The notes beneath the pieces were generated by a model. The model worked only from the letters and a program-made list of their open reading frames with translations. It searched no databases and had not been told where the DNA came from. A DNA stretch of 64,000 nt from an uncultured Acidobacteriia bacterium (GTDB taxonomy: Bacteria; Acidobacteriota; Terriglobia; Bryobacterales; Bryobacteraceae). Shown piece by piece: positions 16,323 through 25,420 of this stretch. The position numbers were made by a program, and so were the translations under genes. The stretch is taken from positions 212,008 to 276,007 of the forward strand of contig CAIVPR010000126.1 in NCBI GenBank assembly GCA_903907865.1, read 5' to 3'. Numbering within the stretch: position 1 is the stretch's first letter; the number at the start of each line of letters is the position of its first letter.

Positions 16323-17357
16323 TCATGAGCGGGCGGGGTCGAAGAGGCGCTTTGCGAGGCGCTGGCCGAAACGGATCATCGGGTCTTCGATGAAATGGAA
16401 CATGGCGACCGGGGTCGCGACGGCGAGGGGCACGAAGACGGCCAGCTGGGCCGGACGCGGCACGGGGAGATTGAAGCACCAGAGCATGAGCGCTATGTGG
16501 GAGAGGTAGATCCCGTAGCTGTATTTGGCGATCCAGTGGGCGACGCGGACGAGTGGTGCCCACGAGAACTCCTGGAACCATGGGAGGGCAAGGCCGAGCA
16601 CGAGGCAGTAGGCCCAACGGAAGGGCATGTCATTACCATGGCGGGCTGCGAAAAAGACGGGCCACACCGAGACCATGGCGAATGGCCACAGCCAGCCCGG
16701 AATTCGGCGCGGGGCCATCGTAGAAAGCCTCCATGCGATGGCACCGGCGATGAAACAGGGGACGTATCCTAAGACGTCAAGGCGCCGCGTGGTGCGGAGT
16801 TGCGCGAAGGCTACCGGGATCGCGAGAAGCCAGAGTGCGCCCAGCAGCTTAAGCCCGTACTTCCGCCCCGCGAGGAACAGGAAGGGCAGGGTGATGTACA
16901 TTTGGACCTCGATAGGGAGGGTCCAGAGGCCTCCCACCATGACTGGGGTGAACAGCAGGTTGGTTGTGAGGGCCAGGTTCGAGAAGTATTGAGGCCACGT
17001 CCAGTACACCACCGGTTCGGAAATCGCCGGCGAGCGGTGGAGGATCATGGCGATGGTTACGCACACCATGCTCAGCGGGTAGATACGGAAAGAGCGGCGG
17101 AGGTAGAAGGAGAGGAACCAGTCGCGCCCATTGGCAGGGGAGCGCTCCATGGACAGCATGAGCACGAGGCTTGTGTGGACGAAGAAACTCAGTACGCCCA
17201 TCTGGTCAAAGTGCCAACTGGTGAGGCTCTCGGCGCCGGTGACGATCACGTAGAGGTGGCCGAAGAACACCGACAGGACCGCGACCGCCCGAAGGAGGTC
17301 GAGGTTGGCACTGTTGGAGCGGAAGGAGGATCGCGACGGGCTTGGGGGCGGGGCCAA
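16323..17357 (-). CDS. Acyltransferase family 3 membrane protein (OafA/YrhL type)
   Basis: A 344-aa integral membrane protein with about ten hydrophobic helices. The first helix region NLDLLRAVAVLSVFFGHLYV carries the RxxAxxxVxxxH pattern of acyltransferase 3 enzymes, which O-acylate surface sugars, peptidoglycan or lipids; SFRIYPLSMVC and SYGIYLSHIAL are also typical. The TTG at 17357 is the start taken; the N-terminal ~15 residues are low-complexity, so the true start could be slightly later. Its 3' end is 20 bp from the 16-bp repeat array. Confidence 0.85.
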   Translation of the reverse strand: MAPPPSPSRSSFRSNSANLDLLRAVAVLSVFFGHLYVIVTGAESLTSWHFDQMGVLSFFVHTSLVLMLSMERSPANGRDWFLSFYLRRSFRIYPLSMVCVTIAMILHRSPAISEPVVYWTWPQYFSNLALTTNLLFTPVMVGGLWTLPIEVQMYITLPFLFLAGRKYGLKLLGALWLLAIPVAFAQLRTTRRLDVLGYVPCFIAGAIAWRLSTMAPRRIPGWLWPFAMVSVWPVFFAARHGNDMPFRWAYCLVLGLALPWFQEFSWAPLVRVAHWIAKYSYGIYLSHIALMLWCFNLPVPRPAQLAVFVPLAVATPVAMFHFIEDPMIRFGQRLAKRLFDPARS

Positions 17358-17405
17358 TGACTATGTTAACCAGCCTTCCGCGCGGAACCAAGGTTACCAC
17401 CGTCG

Positions 17406-19283
17406 CTAGCCGCGCACGAAGACGTACCCGTAGTTGGGTGGGACGTTTACGGTGGCCGTGGCTTGGTCCGATGCGATCTGGATGGGCGGCATGGGGCTGG
17501 TGTCGGCGTCCAGCATTTCGGTCCAGATGCCGGCTTTCGGGAATGGCAGTTGGATGGTGCCTTCGGTGTGTCCGAAGTTGAGCACGACCATGGCCCAGGA
17601 GTCGGATGCCGGGTCGTGGCGGTGGTAGGCCAGGATTTGGTTGCCCTTGAGGGATTGCTCGAAGTAGTAGAACGACCGGCGTCCGCGGAGGGCCGGGGTT
17701 GAACGGCGGAGTTGGCCGAGGCGGCGGTAGAGACGCACCATCGGGGTCCCGTTGTCGTCGTAGAAGTACTCCCAGTGGGCGTCTCGCCGGAGGCCGATAC
17801 GGGCTTGTCCACCGCCAGGCAGGTTGTAGCTCTCGACGAATTCCTCGCCCTGCCAGAGCATGGGGACGCCCTGACAGGTGAGCAGGGCAACGACCATGGG
17901 CTGCAACTTCCAGAACTTGGTGCGGTCGCCGGGGGAGAGGAGGTCTTTGGGATGCTCCAAGCCGGCGGCCACAATCAGGTGGCTGTGGTCGTGGGAGTTG
18001 AGGTATTGGAAGGGCGCGACGGGCATTTTGACGGGCTGGCCGTCGGCGTTGGTGACGGTATTGGTGTCGGGATAGCCTTGGAACAGCGGGTCGAGCGTGT
18101 GGGCGAAGTCGTCGGTTACCAGGGCGCCCGCCGCGATTGCGACCGCCTTGTTGAGCAGATCGTCCTGCCAGGCGCAGTTGGTGTACGTGGTCGCAAGGAC
18201 TGGTTTGGCCTTGCCCAGTGCTTCGGCGCACTGGATGATGCGGCTGTAGCTGTTCGGATCCTGGGTGAAGCGTGGCTTGTTCACGGAGTAGTTGTAGGTC
18301 CGGAAGGCCAAGGCGGCGTAGGCGTTGTCGGTGGGGCTCGTGTAGAGGTCGGTCACTTGGTCGTAGCGGAAGCCGTCGACGTGGTAGTTGTCGAGCCAGT
18401 TTTGGTTGGCGGCGACGAAGAAGTCGCGGGTGAATTCTTGGTTGAAGTCTGCCTGGGGCCCGAATTGGCCGTCCGCACCGATCATGGGGCTGGCCGGGTG
18501 CGGGGCATCGGGGATCTTCTTCAAGTCGTCGTACACCTGATGGTAGGTGAAGAAGGGGTCGACGTGCTGGTAGACGACGTCGAGGATGACCGCGACACCA
18601 GCCGCGTGGCAGGAGTTGACGAGGCGGCGGAGGCCATCGGGTCCGCCGTAGTGGGTACTGGGGGAGAAGTAATGGAGCGGGCCGTAGCCCCAGTCGAAGT
18701 CGGTCTTGGCGCTGTTGACCGGCATCAGTTCGAGGCAGTTGACGCCGAGGCTCTTCAGATAGTCGAGGCGCTCCACGACTCCGTCGAAGGTGTCGTTGAA
18801 TTGGGCGATTTGGAGTTCGTAGACGATGAGGTCGTCGAGTTCGGGGGTTTTGTGGTTGGCGTCGGTCCAGACGAAGGCAGTGGGGTTGCGGCGAAGTTCG
18901 ATGGCCGACATCAGGCCTTCTTCGGTCCGGCGGGCGAAGGGGTCGGTGAACCAGTTGGTGACGATGTGCTGGGTGCCGGCGTGGTCGGTCAAAAGGAGTT
19001 GGAAGCGGTAGAGATGGACGCCCTCCTTGCCGAGGTTTGTGCGGCCATCGGGTTGCACGGCGACGGTGGCTTTCCAGAGGCCGCGGGAGTCGTTTTGCTG
19101 CCAAGTTAGGGAGAATTTTCTGGCCGGGACGGCGGGGTTGAAACGGTCGTCGCGGTGAATGATGCGGACGACGACTTCGAAACCGTCCTTGGCCGTGATG
19201 CCGGGCAGGAGGAGACCGAAGGCGATTTGGAAGCCTTGCGGGGTGGTTGAGGCGAAGGCCCCGGCGTCGGAAAAGTCGATCAC
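17406..19283 (-). CDS. GH13 alpha-amylase-family protein lacking a recognisable acid/base Glu
   Basis: A ~625-aa protein with an N-terminal CBM48-like beta domain (to ~110) and a GH13 (beta/alpha)8 barrel: YELQIAQFNDTFDG, YGPLHYFSPSTHYGGPDGLR, region I DVVYQH, region II VDGFRYDQV with the nucleophile Asp near 308, and region IV NSHDHS near 430. Region III, where the acid/base Glu belongs, reads KPVLATTYTNCAWQDD, with no Glu. GTG at 19283 was chosen because AGGAG lies eight bases before it; a TTG at 19340 is also in frame. No signal peptide. Overall it resembles branching-enzyme/trehalohydrolase relatives; activity is uncertain. Confidence 0.8.
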   Translation of the reverse strand: MIDFSDAGAFASTTPQGFQIAFGLLLPGITAKDGFEVVVRIIHRDDRFNPAVPARKFSLTWQQNDSRGLWKATVAVQPDGRTNLGKEGVHLYRFQLLLTDHAGTQHIVTNWFTDPFARRTEEGLMSAIELRRNPTAFVWTDANHKTPELDDLIVYELQIAQFNDTFDGVVERLDYLKSLGVNCLELMPVNSAKTDFDWGYGPLHYFSPSTHYGGPDGLRRLVNSCHAAGVAVILDVVYQHVDPFFTYHQVYDDLKKIPDAPHPASPMIGADGQFGPQADFNQEFTRDFFVAANQNWLDNYHVDGFRYDQVTDLYTSPTDNAYAALAFRTYNYSVNKPRFTQDPNSYSRIIQCAEALGKAKPVLATTYTNCAWQDDLLNKAVAIAAGALVTDDFAHTLDPLFQGYPDTNTVTNADGQPVKMPVAPFQYLNSHDHSHLIVAAGLEHPKDLLSPGDRTKFWKLQPMVVALLTCQGVPMLWQGEEFVESYNLPGGGQARIGLRRDAHWEYFYDDNGTPMVRLYRRLGQLRRSTPALRGRRSFYYFEQSLKGNQILAYHRHDPASDSWAMVVLNFGHTEGTIQLPFPKAGIWTEMLDADTSPMPPIQIASDQATATVNVPPNYGYVFVRG

Positions 19284-19422
19284 TTGCGTGCTCCTTTGGA
19301 GGTTCACCGGACTGGGGTTGATGTCCAGAGTAGCACGCAAATGGGCTGAAAAGCGTGGGGGATTGGTTGACCTAGAAACGGCAGTTGGCCGTGCGGCGGC
19401 GGATTCCCGGTTCCCCGAAAAG

Positions 19423-19488
19423 ACGCTCCCTCGCGGTCGCGGCTCGGCTGAATCAACAGGTCACCGAGCCGTGATCACGAGGGAGCGT
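19423..19488. repeat. Nested inverted repeat, 66 bp (REP-like)
   Basis: ACGCTCCCTCG (19423-19433) is the inverse complement of CGAGGGAGCGT (19478-19488), and inside it CGGCTCGG (19440-19447) pairs with CCGAGCCG (19464-19471). The element lies between two minus-strand genes, 31 bp after the sulfatase stop, and could form a long imperfect cruciform or mRNA hairpin. It may act as terminator or be one copy of a dispersed palindromic element. Confidence 0.65.
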
Positions 19489-19519
19489 ACGGGCAAATCG
19501 AAGGGTCTGTGCTCCAGGG

Positions 19520-20986
19520 TTAAGATTTTGGTCGGGTGTAGCCCTGGGACTTGTACTTTTCGAGGAGTGTGGACAGGCGGTCGACGACCTCCGGGCGCTT
19601 CTGGTAGAGGTTGTAGCGCTCCTCGGGGTCCTTCGACAGGTCGTAGAGTTGGCCAGCGGGGCCGCCGGGGGCTTGTTCGACCGTAGCGGGAGGGCTGAAG
19701 CCGCCGGAACCGAGGCCGAGTTCGAGTTTCCAGGAGCCTTCGCGGATGGCGAACATGCCGCCGTTGGAATGGTGGACGATGGCGTCGCGGACCGGTTTGG
19801 CGGGCGGGCCGAGGAGTTCGGTAAGCAGGTTGTAGCTGTCCTCGCCCGCGTTGTCTGGGAGTTTGACGCCGGTGAGGGCGGCGAGGGTCCCCATGAGGTC
19901 GGTCAGGCAGCCGAGATGGTTGTTGACGGTGCCGGGCATGATGTGGCCGGGCCAGCGGGCGATGAAGGGGATGCGGTGGCCGCCGTCCCAGACGTCGGCC
20001 TTTTCGCCGCGCCAAGTGGCGTTGGCGAGGTGGGCGTAACGCTCCTTGTCTTCGAGTTTCCAATCGGCACCGTTGTCGCTGGTGACGATGAAGAGGGTGT
20101 TGTTGCCGATTTTGGCGTCGTCGATGGCCTGGGAGATGCGACCGATCAGATCATCGACCTCGGTGACGAAGTCGCCGTAGTCGCCCGCCTTGGAGCGGCC
20201 TCGGTTTTCGGGCTTGGGGAGCCAGGGGGTGTGGGGGCCGGAGAAGGCGACGTAGAGGAAGAAGGGCTGGTCGGGTGTCTTGGCGCGGTTTTGGATAATG
20301 CTGACGGCCTTGTCGGTGATGGTGGGCAGGACCTCTTCGAGCTTGAGGCCGGGGGAAATGGGGCCGGGACGCCAAAAGACTCCGCGCGGGGCGTTTTGGC
20401 CGGGGGTGGTGGCGGTGGGCTGCTCGACGGCGTGGTCGTTTTCGAAGAAGAGGTAGGGCGGCATGTCGAGGGAGGCCGGGATGCCGTAGTAGTAGTCGAA
20501 ACCGCGGTCGGTCGGGCAGGGGTGGAGGGGCTTGGAGTAGTCGGTCTTTTCTTCGGTGCCGAGGCCGAGGTGCCATTTGCCGACGCCGGCGGTGTAGTAG
20601 CCCTGGGATTTCAGCATGGCGGGGACGGTGAGGCGGCCTTCTTCGATGAGGTACGGGCTGTAGCCGTCGAGGACGCCTTTTTTCAGGCGGGTGCGCCAGC
20701 TGTAGCGGCCGGTGAGGATGCCGTAGCGGGTGGGGGTGCAGACGGCGGAAGGCGAATGCATGTCAGTGAAGCGCATGCCCTGGGTGGCGAGTCGGTTGCC
20801 GTTGGGGGTGGGGATGGCGGATGCGGGGTTGTAGCAGGCCATGTCGCCCCAGCCGAGGTCGTCGGCTAGAACGTAGACGATGTTGGGGCGGTTAGGTGTG
20901 GCGGCGGGGAGGAGGCCGGTCGAGAGGGCGGTGGTGGCGAGGGCTGCGGTGCGGCAGAAATCGCGGCGGTTGATGGGTGGGGTCAC
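19520..20986 (-). CDS. Sulfatase, Tat-exported
   Basis: A 488-aa type I sulfatase. It has a Tat leader (NRRDFCRTAALATTA), the metal site NIVYVLADDLGWGD, and the C-x-P-x-R formylglycine signature in SAVCTPTRYGILTGR, where Cys is oxidised by a sulfatase-modifying enzyme. GKWHLG and SDNGAD are further active-site motifs. C-terminally YDLSKDPEERYNLYQKRPEV matches the sulfatase A tail. It hydrolyses sulfate esters outside the cytoplasm, probably of a polysaccharide. No sulfatase-maturing enzyme lies in the window. Confidence 0.93.
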   Translation of the reverse strand: MTPPINRRDFCRTAALATTALSTGLLPAATPNRPNIVYVLADDLGWGDMACYNPASAIPTPNGNRLATQGMRFTDMHSPSAVCTPTRYGILTGRYSWRTRLKKGVLDGYSPYLIEEGRLTVPAMLKSQGYYTAGVGKWHLGLGTEEKTDYSKPLHPCPTDRGFDYYYGIPASLDMPPYLFFENDHAVEQPTATTPGQNAPRGVFWRPGPISPGLKLEEVLPTITDKAVSIIQNRAKTPDQPFFLYVAFSGPHTPWLPKPENRGRSKAGDYGDFVTEVDDLIGRISQAIDDAKIGNNTLFIVTSDNGADWKLEDKERYAHLANATWRGEKADVWDGGHRIPFIARWPGHIMPGTVNNHLGCLTDLMGTLAALTGVKLPDNAGEDSYNLLTELLGPPAKPVRDAIVHHSNGGMFAIREGSWKLELGLGSGGFSPPATVEQAPGGPAGQLYDLSKDPEERYNLYQKRPEVVDRLSTLLEKYKSQGYTRPKS

Positions 20987-21019
20987 TTCGGGGAATTATA
21001 TCGGGTTCGCGGGGGCGGG

Positions 21020-21784
21020 TCAGGGGGCGAACTCGACGGCGACGACGGTGGGCTCGAAGGAGGGGCCGTAGCGGAGGCGGACGCGGACGTGGGGGTTGCC
21101 GGGGGCGTGCTTGCGGAATTGGTCGGCGAAGGGTTGGGGGACGTGGATTTCGTCGTTGGCGGGAGAGATGGAGCCGGCTATTGTGAGTTTGGAGCGCTCG
21201 TTGGGTGAGAGATTCTTGGCGGCGTAGGGGTAGAGGCGGATGGATGCGATGGCGGGGACGATGATTACTTGGGCGCGGTCGGGATGGCGGGCGCGGAGGT
21301 TGGCGGGGTCGAGGTCGGCGTCGATGGCGACGAGCTGGCTGGCGGCGTCTGGATTGAAGGGCGTAACGGGGGCGACGACCTTGTTGCCGGTTTGCGATTC
21401 GCGCGCCACCGATTCGGCCCAAGCCAGCCACGCGGGTCCGGCATATTCGAACGCCGCGTAGACCTTGCGGGGCCGCTGCTGTCCGTAGAACCGCCACGCC
21501 GTACTTGCGGAGGGATCCAGATTGCAATCGAAGCCGAGAGACTGCAGCTTGGGCGGGTTGAGCCATTTGGGGACTGGCAAGGAACTTGCGTGCTCGGTCC
21601 AAAGGATCCTCAGTAGGATGCTGCTGTCGTCGTCGCTCGCGGGCCGGTTGAGCTGGAGTTCCCGGTCGGAGAGGACGATTTCGGCGTCCGGCGCGCCGCT
21701 GCGATTCGATTGGGCGTGGAAGACGACCAACGCGTTGGCGATCAGGACGGTTGCGGCGGCGAGGGCCAATGAGAGAGACTTCAT
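21020..21784 (-). CDS. DUF4824 family protein
   Basis: A 254-aa protein with an N-terminal hydrophobic anchor (SLALAAATVLIANALVV) and the DUF4824 pattern: LSDRELQLNRPASDDDS, WLNPPKLQSLGFDC, then KVYAAFEYAGPAWLAW. It starts at an ATG whose last bases overlap the stop of the DUF2157 gene (ATGA), so translation is coupled. DUF2157 and DUF4824 genes are regularly paired; both are envelope proteins of unknown function. Confidence 0.82.
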   Translation of the reverse strand: MKSLSLALAAATVLIANALVVFHAQSNRSGAPDAEIVLSDRELQLNRPASDDDSSILLRILWTEHASSLPVPKWLNPPKLQSLGFDCNLDPSASTAWRFYGQQRPRKVYAAFEYAGPAWLAWAESVARESQTGNKVVAPVTPFNPDAASQLVAIDADLDPANLRARHPDRAQVIIVPAIASIRLYPYAAKNLSPNERSKLTIAGSISPANDEIHVPQPFADQFRKHAPGNPHVRVRLRYGPSFEPTVVAVEFAP

Positions 21785-22857
21785 GCTGCACGCTCCTGCG
21801 GCAGGGCCAGACGGGTCCGCAGTTGCTTGAACACGATCACGAGGCCGATTGCGATGGCTCCGATGGCGGCGAAGAAGAGATACTTCGGCATCCACTGCCA
21901 CCACCAGTGGTAGAGGCGGATGAAGAGGAAGATGGTGAAATAGACCGCGCCGGTGTTTACGGTGCCGGTCCAGCTTCGGGTTATGCCCCACCAGATCGCG
22001 CCGGTCGAGAGGGCGAGGCCGACGAACTCGTAGGTGTGCTCGATGGTATCGGTTTCCCAAGGGAGATAGCTGGACGCGCCCCACGCGGCCAGGGACAGTA
22101 CCGCTGTCAAGGCGACGAGGGCACCCACGAGGCGGTAGACGGGGTCGAACTCGCGGTTAGCGGCGTGTCGGACGGCGAAGGGGCACGCGAAAGCGATGAA
22201 GCCCAAAAGCAGGAAGATCTCGGGACGGCTGGCAAATTGGCCCCACGCGACTCCTTGGAGCGTCGTGCATGTGGCCGCGACCCATGCGGTCAGCAGCGCC
22301 AAACCGGCGGCCAGGTGCAATCGAAGGCCGTAACGGTAAGCCAGAAGGAGCGCGAAGATGCCCCATGGCAGGAGCGCCCGTTCGGTCGGGACGAGGTTGA
22401 AGATCGTGCCCAAGGCCGAGAGATTCATGATGAAGGCGGTCAGCGCCGTGAGGCCCAGCAGGCCGGTGAAGTAGCGGGCGCGTTCGCGTCGGGCGGCGAA
22501 TTCGGTGGCGGCCAGAAGCACGAGGGGGATGGCGATTAAGAGCGCCATCTGTTGCCATGTTTCGAGATAGCCCCAGAAGCGCAGGAAAAAGAGCACGAGC
22601 GCCGCGCACAGGGCGAGTCCGCCGAGCGTGGCGGCGATGCGCATGCCCCAGGAAACGCGTTTTTGGGACGAGGTGGTGTCGACGTCGAATTGACGTTCCA
22701 GTTCGACGAGCCTGGCGCGGGACCATTCGTCGAAGCGGACGAGTTGGTCTGGGGATAGGCCGAGGACGTCGCGGAGTTCGGGTGCGGCGAGTTCGTCGCG
22801 GAGGATGCGGATGCGGTCGGCCTTCTGCTGCGCGTCGGCTGGGGTCGCGGTGGGCAC
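21781..22857 (-). CDS. DUF2157 membrane protein
   Basis: A ~358-aa protein with a soluble N-terminal ~70 residues (RIRILRDELAAPELRDVLGL) followed by about ten hydrophobic helices, as in DUF2157 proteins. A GTG at 22857 is preferred because TACAAT stands six bases before it (leaderless layout) and the upstream in-frame stretch to 22917 looks non-coding. It overlaps the DUF4824 gene by 4 nt. Function unknown. Confidence 0.75.
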   Translation of the reverse strand: MPTATPADAQQKADRIRILRDELAAPELRDVLGLSPDQLVRFDEWSRARLVELERQFDVDTTSSQKRVSWGMRIAATLGGLALCAALVLFFLRFWGYLETWQQMALLIAIPLVLLAATEFAARRERARYFTGLLGLTALTAFIMNLSALGTIFNLVPTERALLPWGIFALLLAYRYGLRLHLAAGLALLTAWVAATCTTLQGVAWGQFASRPEIFLLLGFIAFACPFAVRHAANREFDPVYRLVGALVALTAVLSLAAWGASSYLPWETDTIEHTYEFVGLALSTGAIWWGITRSWTGTVNTGAVYFTIFLFIRLYHWWWQWMPKYLFFAAIGAIAIGLVIVFKQLRTRLALPQERAA

Positions 22858-22863
22858 AGTCTG

Positions 22864-22869
22864 ATTGTA
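22864..22869 (-). promoter_or_regulatory. Candidate -10 box of a leaderless transcript (TACAAT)
   Basis: On the minus strand TACAAT is followed by six bases and the GTG start at 22857. No Shine-Dalgarno sequence is present, and this supports that GTG over the earlier in-frame start. Confidence 0.4.
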
Positions 22870-22970
22870 TTCGAAATTGGTGGCGCGCAGAGGCCAAGAA
22901 GCGAGCCGGGAGCGCAATGGCAGGGCGAGCTTGGTTCTGGCGGTTGTACGCTAGGAACGAGAAGGTTCTT

Positions 22971-23267
22971 ATGGACAAGGATGCTGTGCTGGCCCGGCTC
23001 CGGGAACACCAACGGGAGTTGAGGGATTTGGGGATCGAACACCTGTCGCTGTTCGGGTCAAAGGCTCGCGGTGACGACACTGCCGCGTCGGATGTGGACT
23101 TGGTTGCGGTCTTCGACGCAGGGAGAAGATACTCCCTCTTGGACATGGTCGCGATGGAAAACCGGCTTTCCGATCTACTGGAAGAGCCCGTGGACCTTGC
23201 GCCCGAGCGGTCGCTGAAAGACGGGATTCGCGAGCGGGTTTTGAGCGAGGCAGTGCTTGCCTTTTGA
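22971..23267 (+). CDS. mntA: MntA-type minimal nucleotidyltransferase antitoxin
   Basis: A 98-aa nucleotidyltransferase of the MNT family. It has GSKARGDD followed by SDVDLVAVFD, the GSx(10)DxD active site. In studied HepT-MntA pairs MntA is the antitoxin and AMPylates a Tyr of the HEPN ribonuclease. The ATG at 22971 follows GAGAAGG. Its 3' end overlaps the HEPN gene by 11 nt. The order antitoxin then toxin and all key residues are preserved. Confidence 0.88.
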   Translation: MDKDAVLARLREHQRELRDLGIEHLSLFGSKARGDDTAASDVDLVAVFDAGRRYSLLDMVAMENRLSDLLEEPVDLAPERSLKDGIRERVLSEAVLAF

Positions 23268-23583
23268 GGACTCTGATCGATGGCTGCGGGATATCGTGGA
23301 TGCGATCAACGCTATCGAACAGTTCATCGAAGGTATGGACTACTGCACGTTTTGCGACGACCCGAAAACCGTCGCAGCGGTTGAGCGGAAGCTACAGGTG
23401 ATCAGCGAGGCGGCGATCCGACTGGGAGCAACAGTCGAAACGAGGTTTCCGGACATTCCGTGGAGGGAGATTCGGGGCTTGGGAAATTGGTTGCGCCATC
23501 AATACGACCGGATTGAGCTGGACACGATCTGGAAAACGGCGGTAGACGACTTGCCTCGCTTGAAGAGGGCGATTTCCAAGTAG
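23257..23583 (+). CDS. hepT: HepT-type HEPN ribonuclease toxin
   Basis: A 108-aa helical HEPN protein (DUF86 type): WLRDIVDAINAIEQFIEG, VISEAAIRLG, then the catalytic region REIRGLGNWLRHQYDRI, which contains R, H and Y in the RxxxxxH-x-Y arrangement used for RNA cleavage and for control by AMPylation. The TTG at 23257 overlaps mntA. It is the only complete toxin gene I find in the window. The gene is convergent with rho; its stop is 48 nt from the rho terminator hairpin. Confidence 0.87.
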   Translation: MPFEDSDRWLRDIVDAINAIEQFIEGMDYCTFCDDPKTVAAVERKLQVISEAAIRLGATVETRFPDIPWREIRGLGNWLRHQYDRIELDTIWKTAVDDLPRLKRAISK

Positions 23584-23630
23584 CAGGTGCAAGGCGTAAA
23601 TCTTCTGGCTAACGGTCCTCTTGACAGCAA

Positions 23631-23658
23631 AAAGGCACCCGGCGGACCGGGTGCCTTT
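23631..23658 (-). terminator. Intrinsic terminator of rho
   Basis: AAAGGCACCCGG and CCGGGTGCCTTT form a 12-bp stem with a four-base loop. On the minus strand the stem runs into a T tract (TTTTTGCTGTC), starting 26 nt after the rho stop codon. It may also block readthrough from hepT. Confidence 0.9.
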
Positions 23659-23683
23659 GCTACGTCGGAGATACCGCTCCCAA

Positions 23684-25420
23684 CTACCCGTTCATAGCAG
23701 CCAGGAACTCGGCATTGCTCCGGGTCCTGCCCAGCTTATCCAGCAGCAACTCCATCGTTTCCACCGGCGACAGCGGGCTGAGGACCCGGCGCAGGATGTA
23801 GACGCGGTTGAGCTCGTCCTTCGGGAGGAGCAGTTCCTCTTTCCGGGTGCCGCTCTTGTTGATGTCGATGGCGGGGAAGACGCGCTTGTCGATGAGCTTG
23901 CGGTCCAAGTGGATTTCCATGTTGCCGGTACCCTTGAACTCTTCGAAGATCACGTCGTCCATACGGCTGCCGGTGTCGACGAGCGCGGTCGCAATGATGG
24001 TCAGCGAGCCACCTTCCTCGATGTTGCGGGCCGCGCCGAAGAAGCGCTTCGGGCGCTGCAGGGCGTTGGAATCCACGCCGCCGGAGAGGACCTTGCCCGA
24101 GGGCGGCACGATCGTGTTGTAGGCGCGGGCGAGGCGGGTGATGGAGTCGAGCAGGATCACGACGTCCTTCTTGTGCTCCACCAAGCGCTTGGCCTTTTCG
24201 ATCACCATTTCGGCAACCTGCACGTGGCGCGTGGCGGGCTCGTCGAAGGTCGAACTGATGACCTCGCCGCGGACCGAGCGCTGCATGTCGGTGACTTCTT
24301 CGGGCCGCTCGTCGATGAGCAGCACGATGAGGTTCACTTCCGGGTGGTTGGTGGTGACGGAGTTGGCGATGGCCTGCAGCAGCATGGTTTTGCCGGTGCG
24401 GGGCGGGGCGACGATCAGGCCGCGCTGGCCCTTGCCGATCGGGGTCACGAGGTCCATGACGCGTCCCGAGAAGTTGTCGCGCGTTGTTTCGAGCTTGATC
24501 CGCTTGTCTGGATAGAGCGGCGTCAGGTTGTCGAAGAAGATCTTGTTGCGCGCTTCCTCCGGTGGTTCGAAGTTGATCGCGTCCACCTTGATGAGGGCGA
24601 AGTACCGCTCGCCTTCCTTGGGGGGGCGGATCTGGCCGGAGACGGTGTCACCGGTGCGGAGGTCGAAGCGGCGGATCTGCGAGGGCGAGACGTAGACGTC
24701 GTCGGGACCGGGCAGGTAGTTGTATTCGGGGGCGCGGAGGAAGCCGAAACCGTCCGGCAGGCATTCGAGGACGCCTTCGGAGAAGATGAGGCCGCTCTTT
24801 TCCGCCTGGGTCTGCAGGATTTTGAAGATCAGTTCCTGCTTGCGGTAGCCAGCGGCGTTCTGGACGCCCATTTCCTTGGCGATGTTGTTGAGGTCGATGA
24901 TGCTCTTGTCCTTGAGCTCGACCAGGTCCAAGCGGTTTTCCTTGCCTTGCAGCTGGGCCTTGCGGCGCTGCTGCTGGCCGGGGTGCATGTGCTGCTGGGG
25001 CTGCTGGTTACCGCCCTGGGGATTTGCGCCCTGCTGGTTGTTCTGCTGGGGCTGGTTTGCAGGAGGTTGGGCCGCCGAAGGCTGGGCAGCGGGTGGTTGC
25101 GCCGACGCCTGGGGAGCGGGAGCAGGAGGCGTCGCGACAGGCTGCGGGGGCGCGGGGGGCGCGGTCTCCGCCTTTTCGACGGGCTTGGAGCCAGCGTCGG
25201 AGTGCTTGTGTTCAGCCGGCTTGTGTTCCCCGTGCTTGGCCGGGGGGCGTGGCGGACGCGGCGGACGCTCGTGGTGCTGCTTGGAGTCGTCGTGCTTTGC
25301 GTGCTCTTTCGCGGTCGACGTGTCCCGGGCGGGACGTTCGGCCGTCTTCCCTGAAGCCGGTTGCTCCTGGGGCGGTGTGTCTGTGTTTACTGTAGGTGTG
25401 ATTTCGTTATCGCTTGCCAA
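23684..25420 (-). CDS. rho: Transcription termination factor Rho with long Q/P/H-rich N-terminal extension
   Basis: Rho is the hexameric RNA helicase that ends transcription. The 578-aa protein has a conserved core from ~165: Rho N-domain ([13 protein letters not shown]), RNA-binding cold-shock-like domain ([20 protein letters not shown]), Walker [11 protein letters not shown], Walker [16 protein letters not shown], and [15 protein letters not shown] (R-loop region). The first ~160 residues are low-complexity, rich in Pro, Ala, Gln, His and Lys. Such insertions occur in several phyla and can form condensates or prion-like assemblies. The start overlaps the end of engB by 34 nt. Confidence 0.96.
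   Translation of the reverse strand: MASDNEITPTVNTDTPPQEQPASGKTAERPARDTSTAKEHAKHDDSKQHHERPPRPPRPPAKHGEHKPAEHKHSDAGSKPVEKAETAPPAPPQPVATPPAPAPQASAQPPAAQPSAAQPPANQPQQNNQQGANPQGGNQQPQQHMHPGQQQRRKAQLQGKENRLDLVELKDKSIIDLNNIAKEMGVQNAAGYRKQELIFKILQTQAEKSGLIFSEGVLECLPDGFGFLRAPEYNYLPGPDDVYVSPSQIRRFDLRTGDTVSGQIRPPKEGERYFALIKVDAINFEPPEEARNKIFFDNLTPLYPDKRIKLETTRDNFSGRVMDLVTPIGKGQRGLIVAPPRTGKTMLLQAIANSVTTNHPEVNLIVLLIDERPEEVTDMQRSVRGEVISSTFDEPATRHVQVAEMVIEKAKRLVEHKKDVVILLDSITRLARAYNTIVPPSGKVLSGGVDSNALQRPKRFFGAARNIEEGGSLTIIATALVDTGSRMDDVIFEEFKGTGNMEIHLDRKLIDKRVFPAIDINKSGTRKEELLLPKDELNRVYILRRVLSPLSPVETMELLLDKLGRTRSNAEFLAAMNG

Noticed and set aside
17712..19109. 465-codon frame antisense to the GH13 gene
   Set aside because: Shadow of a strong coding frame; no RBS or homology.
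19649..20869. Open frame of ~400 codons antisense to the sulfatase
   Set aside because: Gly/Val/Ala-rich shadow translation with no domain; the sulfatase on the other strand has all catalytic motifs.
23257..23583. HepT broken like the other toxins
   Set aside because: Frame, length and the R...H-x-Y motif are complete and the overlap with mntA is normal.
23621..25354. Long open frame (577 codons) antisense to rho
   Set aside because: It mirrors rho, has no family signature and its codons follow the antisense pattern expected in high-GC DNA.
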